Below are positions 1 through 6,743 of a stretch of DNA of 10,225 nt, in pieces. The number at the start of each line of letters is the position of its first letter. Positions within the stretch are counted from its first letter, which is position 1. A program made the translations under genes and the position numbers. The DNA comes from Clostridia bacterium (GTDB lineage Bacteria > Bacillota > Clostridia > Oscillospirales > Acutalibacteraceae): the NCBI GenBank assembly GCA_900768035.1, contig CAAGBH010000130.1, positions 1 to 10,225 on the forward strand. Direction: 5' to 3'. The notes below the pieces were generated by a model that was not told the DNA's origin, ran no database searches, and was given only the letters and a program-made list of their open reading frames with translations.

Positions 1-339
1 ACTATGGCTTTGTCCTACGAGGAGGAGCAACAAGAATTAAAAGAGGCTCTCCCCGAAATGCAAAGATATCTTGAAACTGAAACGGACAAGACCGAAAGTT
101 TGCAGAAGTTCATAGACAAGGTCAAGCGCATAACTCAGATTAGGGAACTGACACCTGAGCTCGTACATGAGTTTATTGATAAAATCGTGGTGTACGCTCC
201 GAGATACCTTGACGGCAAGCGAGTTCAAATAATGGATATTTATTATAACGGCGTCGGCATACTGAGAGAACTCACTCCCGAAGAAATGGAAGAAGCGTTC
301 CAAAAACACTTAGCGGAAAGCAAAGAAAAAACGGCATAG
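1..339 (+). CDS. Large serine recombinase, C-terminal fragment (5' end outside window)
   Basis: The frame is open from base 1, so the gene starts to the left of the window and the ATG at 4 is internal. The 112 visible residues are a charged coiled-coil-like stretch (about residues 5-45, E/K/Q rich) followed by a block containing ELTPELVHEFIDKIVV and a later DIYYNGVG. That pattern is characteristic of the C-terminal DUF4368-type end of clostridial large serine recombinases (TndX/TnpX-like), which excise and insert conjugative or mobilisable elements. The catalytic serine domain is not visible. The gene converges on apbE (minus strand), with about 100 bp between the stops, and ends in a terminator hairpin. 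In such elements the recombinase usually lies close to one element end, so a mobile-element boundary may lie in or near 340-440. The family call is good; the identity of the element is unknown. Confidence 0.85.
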   Translation, partial: TMALSYEEEQQELKEALPEMQRYLETETDKTESLQKFIDKVKRITQIRELTPELVHEFIDKIVVYAPRYLDGKRVQIMDIYYNGVGILRELTPEEMEEAFQKHLAESKEKTA

Positions 340-395
340 CCAATAGCTACACCGCTTAATAAAAACAATTATTTAATTTTGATACAAGAGCCACA

Positions 396-442
396 CCTTG
401 GGGCACCTTCCTTACGGAGGGTGCCTCAAGGGAGATTTTTTT
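396..442 (+). terminator. Intrinsic terminator after the recombinase gene
   Basis: A 16-bp stem (396-411 with 416-431) has two G-T wobbles and closes on a TTAC loop. It is followed within a few bases by seven T residues (436-442) on the + strand. The U-tract is on the + side, so the hairpin primarily terminates the recombinase transcript. It starts 10 bp beyond the apbE stop and may also stop minus-strand transcripts, although no U-tract follows on that strand. Confidence 0.8.
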
Positions 443-1475
443 ATTCGCAATATTTTTTAAAGTTTTTGGAATAAAGTTGTTTTCCGTCTTTTAAAACCCA
501 CATAGCGTGAGTATTTGGAATTGATTCAACAAGTTTTTTTCCGTCTTCAAAGGACATACAGAAAAGTGCTGTTGAGAGTGAGTCAGCCAATGCGGAATCT
601 TGGCACAGCACCGAGACCGACTTAAAATTATCGGCAGGCATAAGTGTTACGGGGTCAATAATATGGTGATGATTTTTGCCGTCTACGGTGTAATACCTTT
701 GGTAAGAACCGCTTGTTACTAACGACATCTCTGAAAGAGAAAGATATTCTATATAAGGTTTATCCTTGTTTTCGGTATCGGGGTTTTCGATACCTACTTT
801 CCATTTCTCACCATCTGCTTTTTCGCCGACAATACACACATTACCGCCAACATTCAGAATATATCCTGTAATATTCTGTTCTTTCATAAGTTTGGCGATT
901 TCTTGTGTGGCATATCCTTTTGCAATAGCACCGACATCAAGTGAGGTTTTGGGGTCGGTTAACTGAACAGTAGAGTTTTCCCGATTTATCACAATGTTGT
1001 TGAAATCGGTGTGTTTGTTTGCCTCTTTTAATGCAGAGATAGGGGGGAGTTGTGCAGTTGAGGGGTTATTTAACCCGTCTTCACGGTAATCGTGCCAGAT
1101 TGACAGCACACTGCCCATTGCAATATTAATTTTCCCGTCTGTCAGTTTATACATTTTTTTTGCATATAAAAGCATATCAATAATTCTTGTATCAACCTTT
1201 ACGGGTTCGGTTGAACTATTGATTGTACACAGGTTATTAAGATTGTCATAACGGGTGTAAATATCGTAAAGTTTGTGATATTCCGAAAGCCAGTTTTTAA
1301 TTTTTTTGCAGTTGTTATCGAAATCTCCCTGCGATTCTTCAAAACCGACAATGGTTGTAACAGTATCAAAATAATCAAACGAATAGTCTGTGAATTTTTT
1401 AAGTTTACTATTATCGCAAGATGTCAGACAACAAATAAACAGTATCGTTAAAAACAATGAAATTATTTTTTTCAT
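441..1475 (-). CDS. apbE: ApbE, FAD:protein FMN transferase (lipoprotein)
   Basis: This 344-residue protein transfers FMN from FAD to a threonine of exported or membrane proteins, including RnfG and RnfD. An N-terminal signal peptide ends in a lipobox (LTSC, Cys20), which places the enzyme on the outer face of the membrane. ApbE landmarks are present: FDTVTT (36-41), LDVGAIAKGYA (179-189), LNVGGN (207-212), TSGSYQRYY (254-262), HHIIDPVT (270-277) and the Mg-site region with Asp298 and Thr302. Length is normal for the family. A ribosome binding site (AAAAGG) lies about 7 bases before the ATG. It is the last gene of the rnf cluster, 57 bp after the tandem-domain lipoprotein. A hairpin ends only 15 bp before its start codon, so expression probably depends on readthrough. 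Substrates in this window are likely RnfG and RnfD, and possibly the neighbouring lipoprotein. Confidence 0.95.
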   Translation of the reverse strand: MKKIISLFLTILFICCLTSCDNSKLKKFTDYSFDYFDTVTTIVGFEESQGDFDNNCKKIKNWLSEYHKLYDIYTRYDNLNNLCTINSSTEPVKVDTRIIDMLLYAKKMYKLTDGKINIAMGSVLSIWHDYREDGLNNPSTAQLPPISALKEANKHTDFNNIVINRENSTVQLTDPKTSLDVGAIAKGYATQEIAKLMKEQNITGYILNVGGNVCIVGEKADGEKWKVGIENPDTENKDKPYIEYLSLSEMSLVTSGSYQRYYTVDGKNHHHIIDPVTLMPADNFKSVSVLCQDSALADSLSTALFCMSFEDGKKLVESIPNTHAMWVLKDGKQLYSKNFKKYCE

Positions 1476-1490
1476 TTATATTCCTTTTAA

Positions 1491-1518
1491 AAAGGGGATG
1501 TCTTACGACAACCCCTTT
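1491..1518 (-). terminator. Hairpin between lipoprotein gene and apbE
   Basis: A 12-bp inverted repeat with one mismatch (AAAGGGGATGTC / GACAACCCCTTT) closes on a 4-base loop, TTAC on + and GTAA (a GNRA tetraloop) on the minus RNA. Read on the minus strand it follows the lipoprotein stop, but its T run is short and mostly paired. Read on the + strand it is followed by CTTTTTTT (1519-1526), a better U-tract. It may be a leaky terminator, an mRNA-stabilising 3' hairpin for the lipoprotein message, or a blocker of antisense transcription. No room for a separate apbE promoter exists between it and apbE. Confidence 0.6.
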
Positions 1519-1532
1519 CTTTTTTTAGTATA

Positions 1533-2543
1533 TTATTTTACAGTAGCGGCTTTAACAGCGGCTTTTACCATATCGCCGATGTGGATTGTGCATCCTGCAG
1601 TTTGAAGGTCATCAGTACCGTATCCGCTTTCAACTGCGAGTTTTGTGATTTCATCAGCAGTTTTGCCAACGCAAGCGGTATCAAAAGCAGCAGCCTGTTC
1701 AAACCATTCTTTAATAGCACCGTCTTTATTTAAATCCTGACCGTACTGAGCCATACCGTAGTTTGCGCCTGCATCCTTTTTAGTGGTGATTGGGTTTGCT
1801 TTCTCAAGTTTTGTTTCACCCTTATTATTAAAGGTTGCTTTTGCCTGTACTGCATCTGTTACAGTAGCGGTAACTTTACCGTCTTTATTAACAGCACTTG
1901 CAACAACGGTTGTATCTACTTCGTTAACACCGTCTGCTTCGGCGGTGGCATCTTTACAGCCTGTCTGTGTTGAAACAAAACCGAGTTTCAATGTATCATC
2001 AGCAGTAGCGCTTGAATCTTTTGCATTGTTTACTGCTTTTTCAATAGAGTTGATAAAGTCAGAAACATAGATTGTGCAACCTGCATTGATTACATCGTCA
2101 GTACCTTTACCGTCAGTAGCGATAAGCGCCTTAACATCTGTAATTGTTTTACCAACAACTAAAGAAGCAAAAGCGTCAGCCTGTTCAAACCATTCTTTTT
2201 TAGCGCCGCCGTATGCTTTCATACCATAAGCGTCGCCCTGTTCGTATTTGGTTTTGAATTCTTTTGTTTCTACGAATTTACCTTCAGCAGTATAGTCTAA
2301 CTTGTTAGCGGCTACATCGAGAATACATTTAACAATTTTACCTTCATTATCGAGCAAAACAGCCGCAACAGCAGTTACTGCTTCAGCAGAACCGTTTTTA
2401 TCGGCTTCGGCAGAGGTTGGATTATTGATATAAGAATCAATACCCATACCAAATTTGAGTGTTTGCGGTTTTCCGCATCCTGCGAGTGAAACAACTGATA
2501 AGAGCATAACAGCGCTAAGGAAAATACCAATTAGTTTTTTCAT
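1533..2543 (-). CDS. Lipoprotein with two tandem FMN_bind-like domains
   Basis: This 336-residue exported lipoprotein has a signal peptide ending in LAGC (Cys23). The mature part is an internal duplication: residues about 29-172 and 185-331 share YGM-x-x-YG, KEWFEQA-x-AF, VGKT, GTDD and AGCTI, each in the same order. Each unit resembles an FMN-binding domain such as RnfG domain 2. A GKI-x-x-C strand (residues 68-73) matches RnfG 319-324, and GCTI followed by F, N, I and K at matching spacing lines up with RnfG GATI and its helix. The flavinylation motif S-G-A-T is replaced by A-G-C-T in both copies (Cys156-Thr157 and Cys318-Thr319). Architecture recalls PplA, a two-FMN-domain surface lipoprotein of Gram-positive extracellular electron transfer. 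The position just before apbE fits a redox partner of Rnf. The ribosome binding site is AAGGGG upstream of the ATG. Lipoprotein and duplication are seen directly; the FMN role is inferred and uncertain. Confidence 0.75.
   Translation of the reverse strand: MKKLIGIFLSAVMLLSVVSLAGCGKPQTLKFGMGIDSYINNPTSAEADKNGSAEAVTAVAAVLLDNEGKIVKCILDVAANKLDYTAEGKFVETKEFKTKYEQGDAYGMKAYGGAKKEWFEQADAFASLVVGKTITDVKALIATDGKGTDDVINAGCTIYVSDFINSIEKAVNNAKDSSATADDTLKLGFVSTQTGCKDATAEADGVNEVDTTVVASAVNKDGKVTATVTDAVQAKATFNNKGETKLEKANPITTKKDAGANYGMAQYGQDLNKDGAIKEWFEQAAAFDTACVGKTADEITKLAVESGYGTDDLQTAGCTIHIGDMVKAAVKAATVK
1551..1991 (-). repeat. Second copy of duplicated lipoprotein domain
   Basis: This encodes residues about 185-331, the C-terminal copy of the tandem domain. 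It retains nucleotide-level identity to the other copy in places: bases 1691-1712 are identical to 2177-2198 (22 bases, encoding the KEWFEQA region). The segment near 1584-1596 also matches 2070-2082 with one change. Confidence 0.8.
2028..2459 (-). repeat. First copy of duplicated lipoprotein domain
   Basis: This encodes residues about 29-172, the N-terminal copy. It shares protein motifs in the same order as the second copy, plus the 22-base exact match at 2177-2198 with 1691-1712. The copies diverge most in their N-terminal thirds. Confidence 0.8.
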
Positions 2544-2589
2544 AAGATTACCCCTTAATTTTATTTTAATATTACCTATAGCAATATTA

Positions 2590-3090
2590 TTACCATTTGA
2601 ATTTTTTTGTATACTTAAGCATAAGAGCGCCGATAAGACCGATTACTGCGCCTGCTATTGTACCACTTATAAATAAGGGTATCATATAATAGCCGATTTG
2701 TAAAGTATTAGTTATAAAAATTGCAACACAAATTTGTCCAACATTATGTGCCACACCGCCTGCAATACTTACACCTACAGTTGAAAACAGATTTGTTTTT
2801 TTGAGTAAAAACATAAGTAATATACTTATTATACCGCCTGCAAGGCTGTATGATAAGGTCATAATGTTGCCAAACAGTAAAGAAACTATAAAAATTCTTA
2901 TCAATGATACTAAAAAAGCGTCTTTAAAAGAAAGTTTATAAAGTAAAAATACTATAACAATGTTAGGAAGACCTACTTTTATTCCCGGTATTGCAGTGAC
3001 AATAGGGGGCAATAGCATTTCTATATATGAAAGCACCATTGCTAAAGCAGACAAAAGTCCCAACAAGGTGATTTTTTTGGTTTTGGTCAT
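2590..3090 (-). CDS. Gx transporter family / Hpre_diP_synt_I membrane protein (EetB-like)
   Basis: This 166-residue, highly hydrophobic protein has about five membrane segments. It begins with a short basic N-terminus, then LGLLSALAMVLSYIE and PGIKVGLPNIV, the pattern of the Gx/Hpre_diP_synt_I family (often annotated heptaprenyl diphosphate synthase component I). The prenyl-synthase name is doubtful: the protein has no prenyltransferase motifs and looks like a small integral membrane carrier resembling ECF S-components. Family members commonly sit beside a NusG-II protein and FMN-binding proteins, as here. In Gram-positive extracellular electron transfer loci I recall the equivalent pair as EetA/EetB. 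It lies 16 bp after the NusG-II gene and has a GGAAGTG ribosome binding site, so it is co-transcribed. Substrate unknown; a role in assembling or connecting the extracytosolic redox chain is inference. Confidence 0.8.
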   Translation of the reverse strand: MTKTKKITLLGLLSALAMVLSYIEMLLPPIVTAIPGIKVGLPNIVIVFLLYKLSFKDAFLVSLIRIFIVSLLFGNIMTLSYSLAGGIISILLMFLLKKTNLFSTVGVSIAGGVAHNVGQICVAIFITNTLQIGYYMIPLFISGTIAGAVIGLIGALMLKYTKKFKW

Positions 3091-3106
3091 ATTTCACTTC
3101 CAAAAT

Positions 3107-3460
3107 TCATTTAGCTGTTATTTCAACCACTGTTTTATGCGGAAGACAGACAATAGTTTCACCGATTTTTGATATTTTTCTGTGGTGAACACAGATTTTA
3201 TCACGGCAGTTTGCGGATTTAATAAAAGCCTCACCGTTTTCTATTACAAGCACATTTTCAAAATTTTCACCGCTTTTTATAACGGTTTCGGTATTTCTAT
3301 CAAGCGGATAACTGTTTGTAATTTCACCGTTTATTGATATAGTGGCAAAATCACCTTTTTTTGAGTTTGATTTAAAAATCAAGAAAATGATTAAAGCCAG
3401 CAACAGAAAGACAGACACTAATATTAAATCATTGCGGATTTTTTTAGTTTGCATATTCAT
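3107..3460 (-). CDS. NusG domain II-containing membrane protein (EetA-like)
   Basis: This 117-residue protein has one membrane segment (about 11-29) followed by a small extracytosolic beta domain. It matches the stand-alone NusG_II family: hydrophobic anchor, then a Cys-rich signature with Cys85, Cys90 (NCRDKIC) and Cys105 (VCLPHK). It is not the transcription factor NusG, which is cytosolic and has a KOW/NGN arrangement. The function of the family is not established; members cluster with Gx proteins, ApbE and Rnf. ATG at 3460 is preferred over TTG at 3463; ATG at 3454 is possible. Each overlaps the 3' end of rnfB by 11-20 bases and none has a strong ribosome binding site, so translation is probably coupled to rnfB. 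Confidence 0.8.
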   Translation of the reverse strand: MNMQTKKIRNDLILVSVFLLLALIIFLIFKSNSKKGDFATISINGEITNSYPLDRNTETVIKSGENFENVLVIENGEAFIKSANCRDKICVHHRKISKIGETIVCLPHKTVVEITAK

Positions 3461-4256
3461 CAAGCATAAATGTTTTTATGCACCCCGTAGGACAGTTTTC
3501 GGCGCAAAGACCACAACCCGTACATTTGCTATAATCTATAACTGCAAGATTATCATTAACTGTAATTGCTTTTTCGGGACAGCCGAGTTCGCATTTCTTA
3601 CATCCGATACAAGCGTTTTTGCACTTTTTGCGGGCAATACCGCCCTTCTCTTTATTATTACACATTACAGAAACTTTACTAATTCTTGGGATGAGTTTTA
3701 TTATATTCTTGGGACATACATTTGCACAAAGACCGCAACCGATACATATATCACCGTTGATACGTGCAATGCCGTCTTTGGTGCAGATAGCGTTTTGTGG
3801 ACATACATTTGCGCAGTCGCCGCAACCAAGACAACCATAATTGCAGGCGTTTGGACCACCGTAAATCATTGATGCGCCCGCACAAGAATTAACACCATTG
3901 TATTGGAAAATTTTAGATGTGGCATCGCAAGTTACGTTACAGCCAACAAAGGCTATCATTTCAACAACATCTTCTGCTTCAACACCTAAAACTTTTGAAA
4001 TCTCTATTGCAGTCTGGTCTGCACCGGGGATACAAAGGTTTGCCTTTGCAGAGCCTTCTGCAACTGCTTTTGCATATTCGTCACATCCTGTATATCCGCA
4101 AGCACCACAGTTTACACCAGGTAAACATTCACGCACACGCTTTACGGTTTCATCTTCCTTGACTTCTAAGAAATAAGAAGCAAGAGCCAGAAGCACACCT
4201 GCAACAAGACCTACTAATGTTACAACAGAGAAAGCAATTAAAATAGGTTCTATCAT
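3444..4256 (-). CDS. rnfB: RnfB, iron-sulfur subunit of the Rnf complex
   Basis: This 270-residue cytoplasmic-side electron entry subunit accepts electrons from reduced ferredoxin. An N-terminal membrane anchor (about 5-30) precedes the RnfB-specific 4Fe-4S domain with Cys50, Cys53, Cys58 and Cys75 (GVNCGACGYTGC). Further cysteines at 106, 110, 125 and 138 lead into four ferredoxin-type motifs: C142-x2-C-x2-C-x3-C152, C171-C181, C216-C226 and C245-C255. This gives capacity for about five or six clusters, as in clostridial RnfB and more than in short proteobacterial forms. An AAAGGAG ribosome binding site overlaps the region just after the rnfA stop. The 3' end overlaps the NusG-II gene. Confidence 0.97.
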   Translation of the reverse strand: MIEPILIAFSVVTLVGLVAGVLLALASYFLEVKEDETVKRVRECLPGVNCGACGYTGCDEYAKAVAEGSAKANLCIPGADQTAIEISKVLGVEAEDVVEMIAFVGCNVTCDATSKIFQYNGVNSCAGASMIYGGPNACNYGCLGCGDCANVCPQNAICTKDGIARINGDICIGCGLCANVCPKNIIKLIPRISKVSVMCNNKEKGGIARKKCKNACIGCKKCELGCPEKAITVNDNLAVIDYSKCTGCGLCAENCPTGCIKTFMLDEYAN

Positions 4257-4271
4257 TTTGTGTTTTCTCCT

Positions 4272-4874
4272 TTATGCAAATAAATTATCAACAATTCCTG
4301 CAAAACCGAAGAATGCCAAAGAAATGAATGAAGCGGCAATAAGTGTTGCAGGAAGACCCTTGAAACTTTCGGGTATGGCGCTTTCATCGATTTTTGAACG
4401 CATACCTGAGAAAAGAACCATAGCAAGTAAGAAGCCTAAGCCACAACCGAGAGAGTTTACTATGGATTCGAGGAAATTGTAATTGTAGTCGTTGATATTA
4501 TCAATCGTAACACCCAAAACCGCACAGTTTGTAGTGATGAGCGGTAAGTAAACACCCAAACTTTTGTGAAGAGAGGGGATGAACTTTTTGAGCGCCATTT
4601 CGATAAACTGAACCAAAGCCGCAATTACAAGAATAAATACAATAGTTTGCATATATTCGAGATTGTTAACATTGAGAACATAGTGTTGTATGGGCCATGT
4701 AACAGCAGTAGCAACCACCATAACAAAAATAACTGCAATACCCATGCCTACAGCAGATTTTAATTTTTTAGAAACGCCTAAGAAAGGGCAGATACCCAAA
4801 AATCTGCTTAATACATAGTTGTTTACTAAAACAGAGGACAAAAGAATAACTACTAAACTTTTAAAAGTATCCAT
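4272..4874 (-). CDS. rnfA: RnfA, membrane subunit of the Rnf complex
   Basis: This 200-residue integral membrane protein of about six segments is homologous to RnfE and NqrE. Conserved LGICPFLG (Cys29) and LITTNCAVLG (Cys117) lie in the two pseudo-symmetric halves. In Nqr/Rnf structures the equivalent cysteines of the RnfA/RnfE pair hold an intramembrane 2Fe-2S cluster that moves electrons across the membrane. The start codon directly follows the rnfE stop (TAA-ATG, no gap), and a strong AAGGAGG site lies inside the last rnfE codons, so translational coupling is expected. The 15 bp to rnfB carry that gene's ribosome binding site. Confidence 0.97.
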   Translation of the reverse strand: MDTFKSLVVILLSSVLVNNYVLSRFLGICPFLGVSKKLKSAVGMGIAVIFVMVVATAVTWPIQHYVLNVNNLEYMQTIVFILVIAALVQFIEMALKKFIPSLHKSLGVYLPLITTNCAVLGVTIDNINDYNYNFLESIVNSLGCGLGFLLAMVLFSGMRSKIDESAIPESFKGLPATLIAASFISLAFFGFAGIVDNLFA

Positions 4875-5567
4875 TTAGTTTTCCTCCTTTTCAGCATTAG
4901 CGCAAGCGTTACCGCTACAGAATGAAGCCGACGGACAACCCTTGCAAGAAAATTCTTTTTTATAAGGTGCTTTGCCGTGTGTTAATTTATAAACCACAGC
5001 AATCATAATACCGTAAACCAAGAAACCGCCTGGTGCTTTTGTGAAAAATTCGATTTTATAATTGCTTATAAAAGGAATTTCGATACCTGCAAAACTTCCT
5101 GCGCCGATAACTTCACGGATGATTGCCATTGAAAGCAGAGCCAATGTGAAGCCGATACCCATACCAACACCGTCAAGAGCGGATTTTGCGGGTGTGTTTT
5201 TGCCTGCAAACATTTCGGCTCTGCCAAGAATTATGCAGTTAACCGTAATAAGCGCAAGATAAACACCCAAAAGGTCGTATAAAGCGGGCAGATAAGCGTG
5301 AATAAACATCTGGACAATGGTTACAAATCCTGCGATAATAACAATATAACAGGGGATACGCACGCTATCGGGAATGACTTTGCGAAGCAGAGATATAACC
5401 ACATTAGAGCAGATAAGAACTGCTGTTGCGGCAAGTCCCATACCTAATGCTCCGATAACGGTTGTGGTGGTAGCAAGTGTAGGGCAAGTGCCTAAAATTA
5501 ATACGAAAACAGGGTTTTCAAGGAGTATGCCTTTTAATAAGATTGAGAGATTATTGTTTTTACTCAT
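4875..5567 (-). CDS. rnfE: RnfE, membrane subunit, with Cys-rich C-terminal tail
   Basis: This 230-residue integral membrane partner of RnfA has the conserved LGTCPTLA (Cys28) and LITVNCIILG (Cys111), the second half of the likely intramembrane 2Fe-2S site. After the last membrane segment (about 182-194) there is a hydrophilic tail containing C-x2-C-x5-C-x4-C (Cys208, 211, 217, 222), which could bind a metal or cluster. Comparable Cys-containing tails occur in some Firmicute RnfE proteins, but core family members lack it. The gene begins 3 bp after the rnfG stop, and its AAAGGAG site lies inside the rnfG 3' end. Confidence 0.96.
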   Translation of the reverse strand: MSKNNNLSILLKGILLENPVFVLILGTCPTLATTTTVIGALGMGLAATAVLICSNVVISLLRKVIPDSVRIPCYIVIIAGFVTIVQMFIHAYLPALYDLLGVYLALITVNCIILGRAEMFAGKNTPAKSALDGVGMGIGFTLALLSMAIIREVIGAGSFAGIEIPFISNYKIEFFTKAPGGFLVYGIMIAVVYKLTHGKAPYKKEFSCKGCPSASFCSGNACANAEKEEN

Positions 5568-5570
5568 ATT

Positions 5571-6743
5571 TTAGGACACTCCTTTCAAAATTTCTATTGC
5601 TTCGAAAACTTTTGCTATACCGTTTTTATAGCCGTCGGTGGTTATAGTAGCACCGCTTATGGCATCAATTTCGCTATAATTTGTTTTATCTTTTCCGTTG
5701 AACTGTGTATAGAAAGACGCATCAGCACAAGCAGAGCCTATACCGTCAGTTTCTTTTTGAGAAACAGTCACACAAGAAATAATTTTTCCGTCTTTAGTTG
5801 CAGAAACTTTAATATTTATCGGCTCGCCTGATGCGGGATGCCATTGGTTTCCGCCGTTAATACCGTAACCTGCGGCTTCAATTTCAAATACAAAATTACC
5901 GCCTGTGGTTTTGTATGCTTTTTTAATTTGAGGGATATCTGAAAGTTTTGAAATATCAATCTCACTAAGTGTTGAGCCTATAATTGTTTTTGCCTCAGCA
6001 GAAATTTCTTTTTTGATTTCATCGCCGATTTCAGAAATAACCTCACCGTTATTATCAGTTGCTACAAAGTTTTGAGCTTCTAAAACAAAAACATAACCTT
6101 TACCATTATCTGCTTTATAAGCGGCTTTGATTTTTTCTGTTTGCTCGGTTAAGAAAATGTTTGTGAATTTTCCGTCGGCAGACGGTAAAGCAGTATTAAG
6201 ATTATCTGCTAAAATTTCTTCTTCACTTCTAAGGTCAACTGAACCGCCTCTAACAATTATAAGAGCATTCAAAGCATCTTTAATTGCATTTCTGTAACCG
6301 AGAGAGGTTTTGGTTGAACCTGAAACGGTATCAACCTTTTCAATAGTATCTGCATTAGTGCCGATAACTTTTGAGCCGTAGTCATTTTCAACACCGTTGG
6401 TTTCGTTGCTTGCAATACAGGTGGCGCCTACAACGTTTCCGTCCATATCAATGCCGCACATAACAACAAGACCTGAAGCGTAACCGCTTGTTGACATTTT
6501 GAAAACATAGCCCACATCTTTTGAAGCATAAACCTCGGTAATTGTTGCGGGTAATTCGTATGCGGAAGTATCTAACTGTTGAAAGTCTTTTCCGTCGGGT
6601 AAAACTACACTGAGAGCCTCATTTACAGCCGCATTGCCTTGTTTTTCAATAATGGGTGCGGTGATATAATTTGTTAAAGCAAGTAAGACTGCAATAACCG
6701 CACAAATTGCAGTAAGAGATATCACACTTTTAATATTTTTCAT
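5571..6743 (-). CDS. rnfG: RnfG with two FMN-binding domains
   Basis: This extracytosolic flavoprotein subunit carries FMN covalently bound to Thr. It is 390 residues long, about twice the usual RnfG (roughly 180-210). An N-terminal anchor (about 7-28) is followed by FMN_bind domain 1 (about 66-160, motif D138-T-V-S-G-S-T144). A linker (about 170-270) contains a partial third hairpin-like repeat (IKAAYKADNGKGYVF). FMN_bind domain 2 (about 272-385) has motif D360-A-I-S-G-A-T366. Domain 2 matches the ApbE target consensus D-x-x-(S/T)-G-A-T; domain 1 has Ser for Ala but keeps the acceptor Thr. Domain 2 also has the NGGNQWHPASGEP insertion and TDGIGSA typical of RnfG. The start overlaps the rnfD stop (ATGA), with a GGAGGT site 8 bases upstream. 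RnfG identity is sure; two bound FMNs is an inference. Confidence 0.95.
   Translation of the reverse strand: MKNIKSVISLTAICAVIAVLLALTNYITAPIIEKQGNAAVNEALSVVLPDGKDFQQLDTSAYELPATITEVYASKDVGYVFKMSTSGYASGLVVMCGIDMDGNVVGATCIASNETNGVENDYGSKVIGTNADTIEKVDTVSGSTKTSLGYRNAIKDALNALIIVRGGSVDLRSEEEILADNLNTALPSADGKFTNIFLTEQTEKIKAAYKADNGKGYVFVLEAQNFVATDNNGEVISEIGDEIKKEISAEAKTIIGSTLSEIDISKLSDIPQIKKAYKTTGGNFVFEIEAAGYGINGGNQWHPASGEPINIKVSATKDGKIISCVTVSQKETDGIGSACADASFYTQFNGKDKTNYSEIDAISGATITTDGYKNGIAKVFEAIEILKGVS

Noticed and set aside
2544..2589. TAATATT/AATATTA inverted repeat as a terminator or promoter before the lipoprotein gene
   Set aside because: The stem is only 7 bp of A/T with no U-tract, and no convincing -35/-10 pair is present; it is likely a chance match in AT-rich spacer DNA.
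2590..3090. Heptaprenyl diphosphate synthase component I as an enzyme
   Set aside because: No prenyl-diphosphate binding motifs are visible and the protein is almost wholly transmembrane; the name is a legacy annotation.
3107..3460. Transcription factor NusG
   Set aside because: The protein has a membrane anchor and a Cys signature, and lacks the NGN and KOW arrangement. Only the domain-II name is shared.
3342..3872. Open frame of 176 codons on the + strand, antisense to rnfB and the NusG-II gene
   Set aside because: It lies across two clear minus-strand genes, has no ribosome binding site or recognisable domain, and its composition mirrors the Cys-rich rnfB codons.
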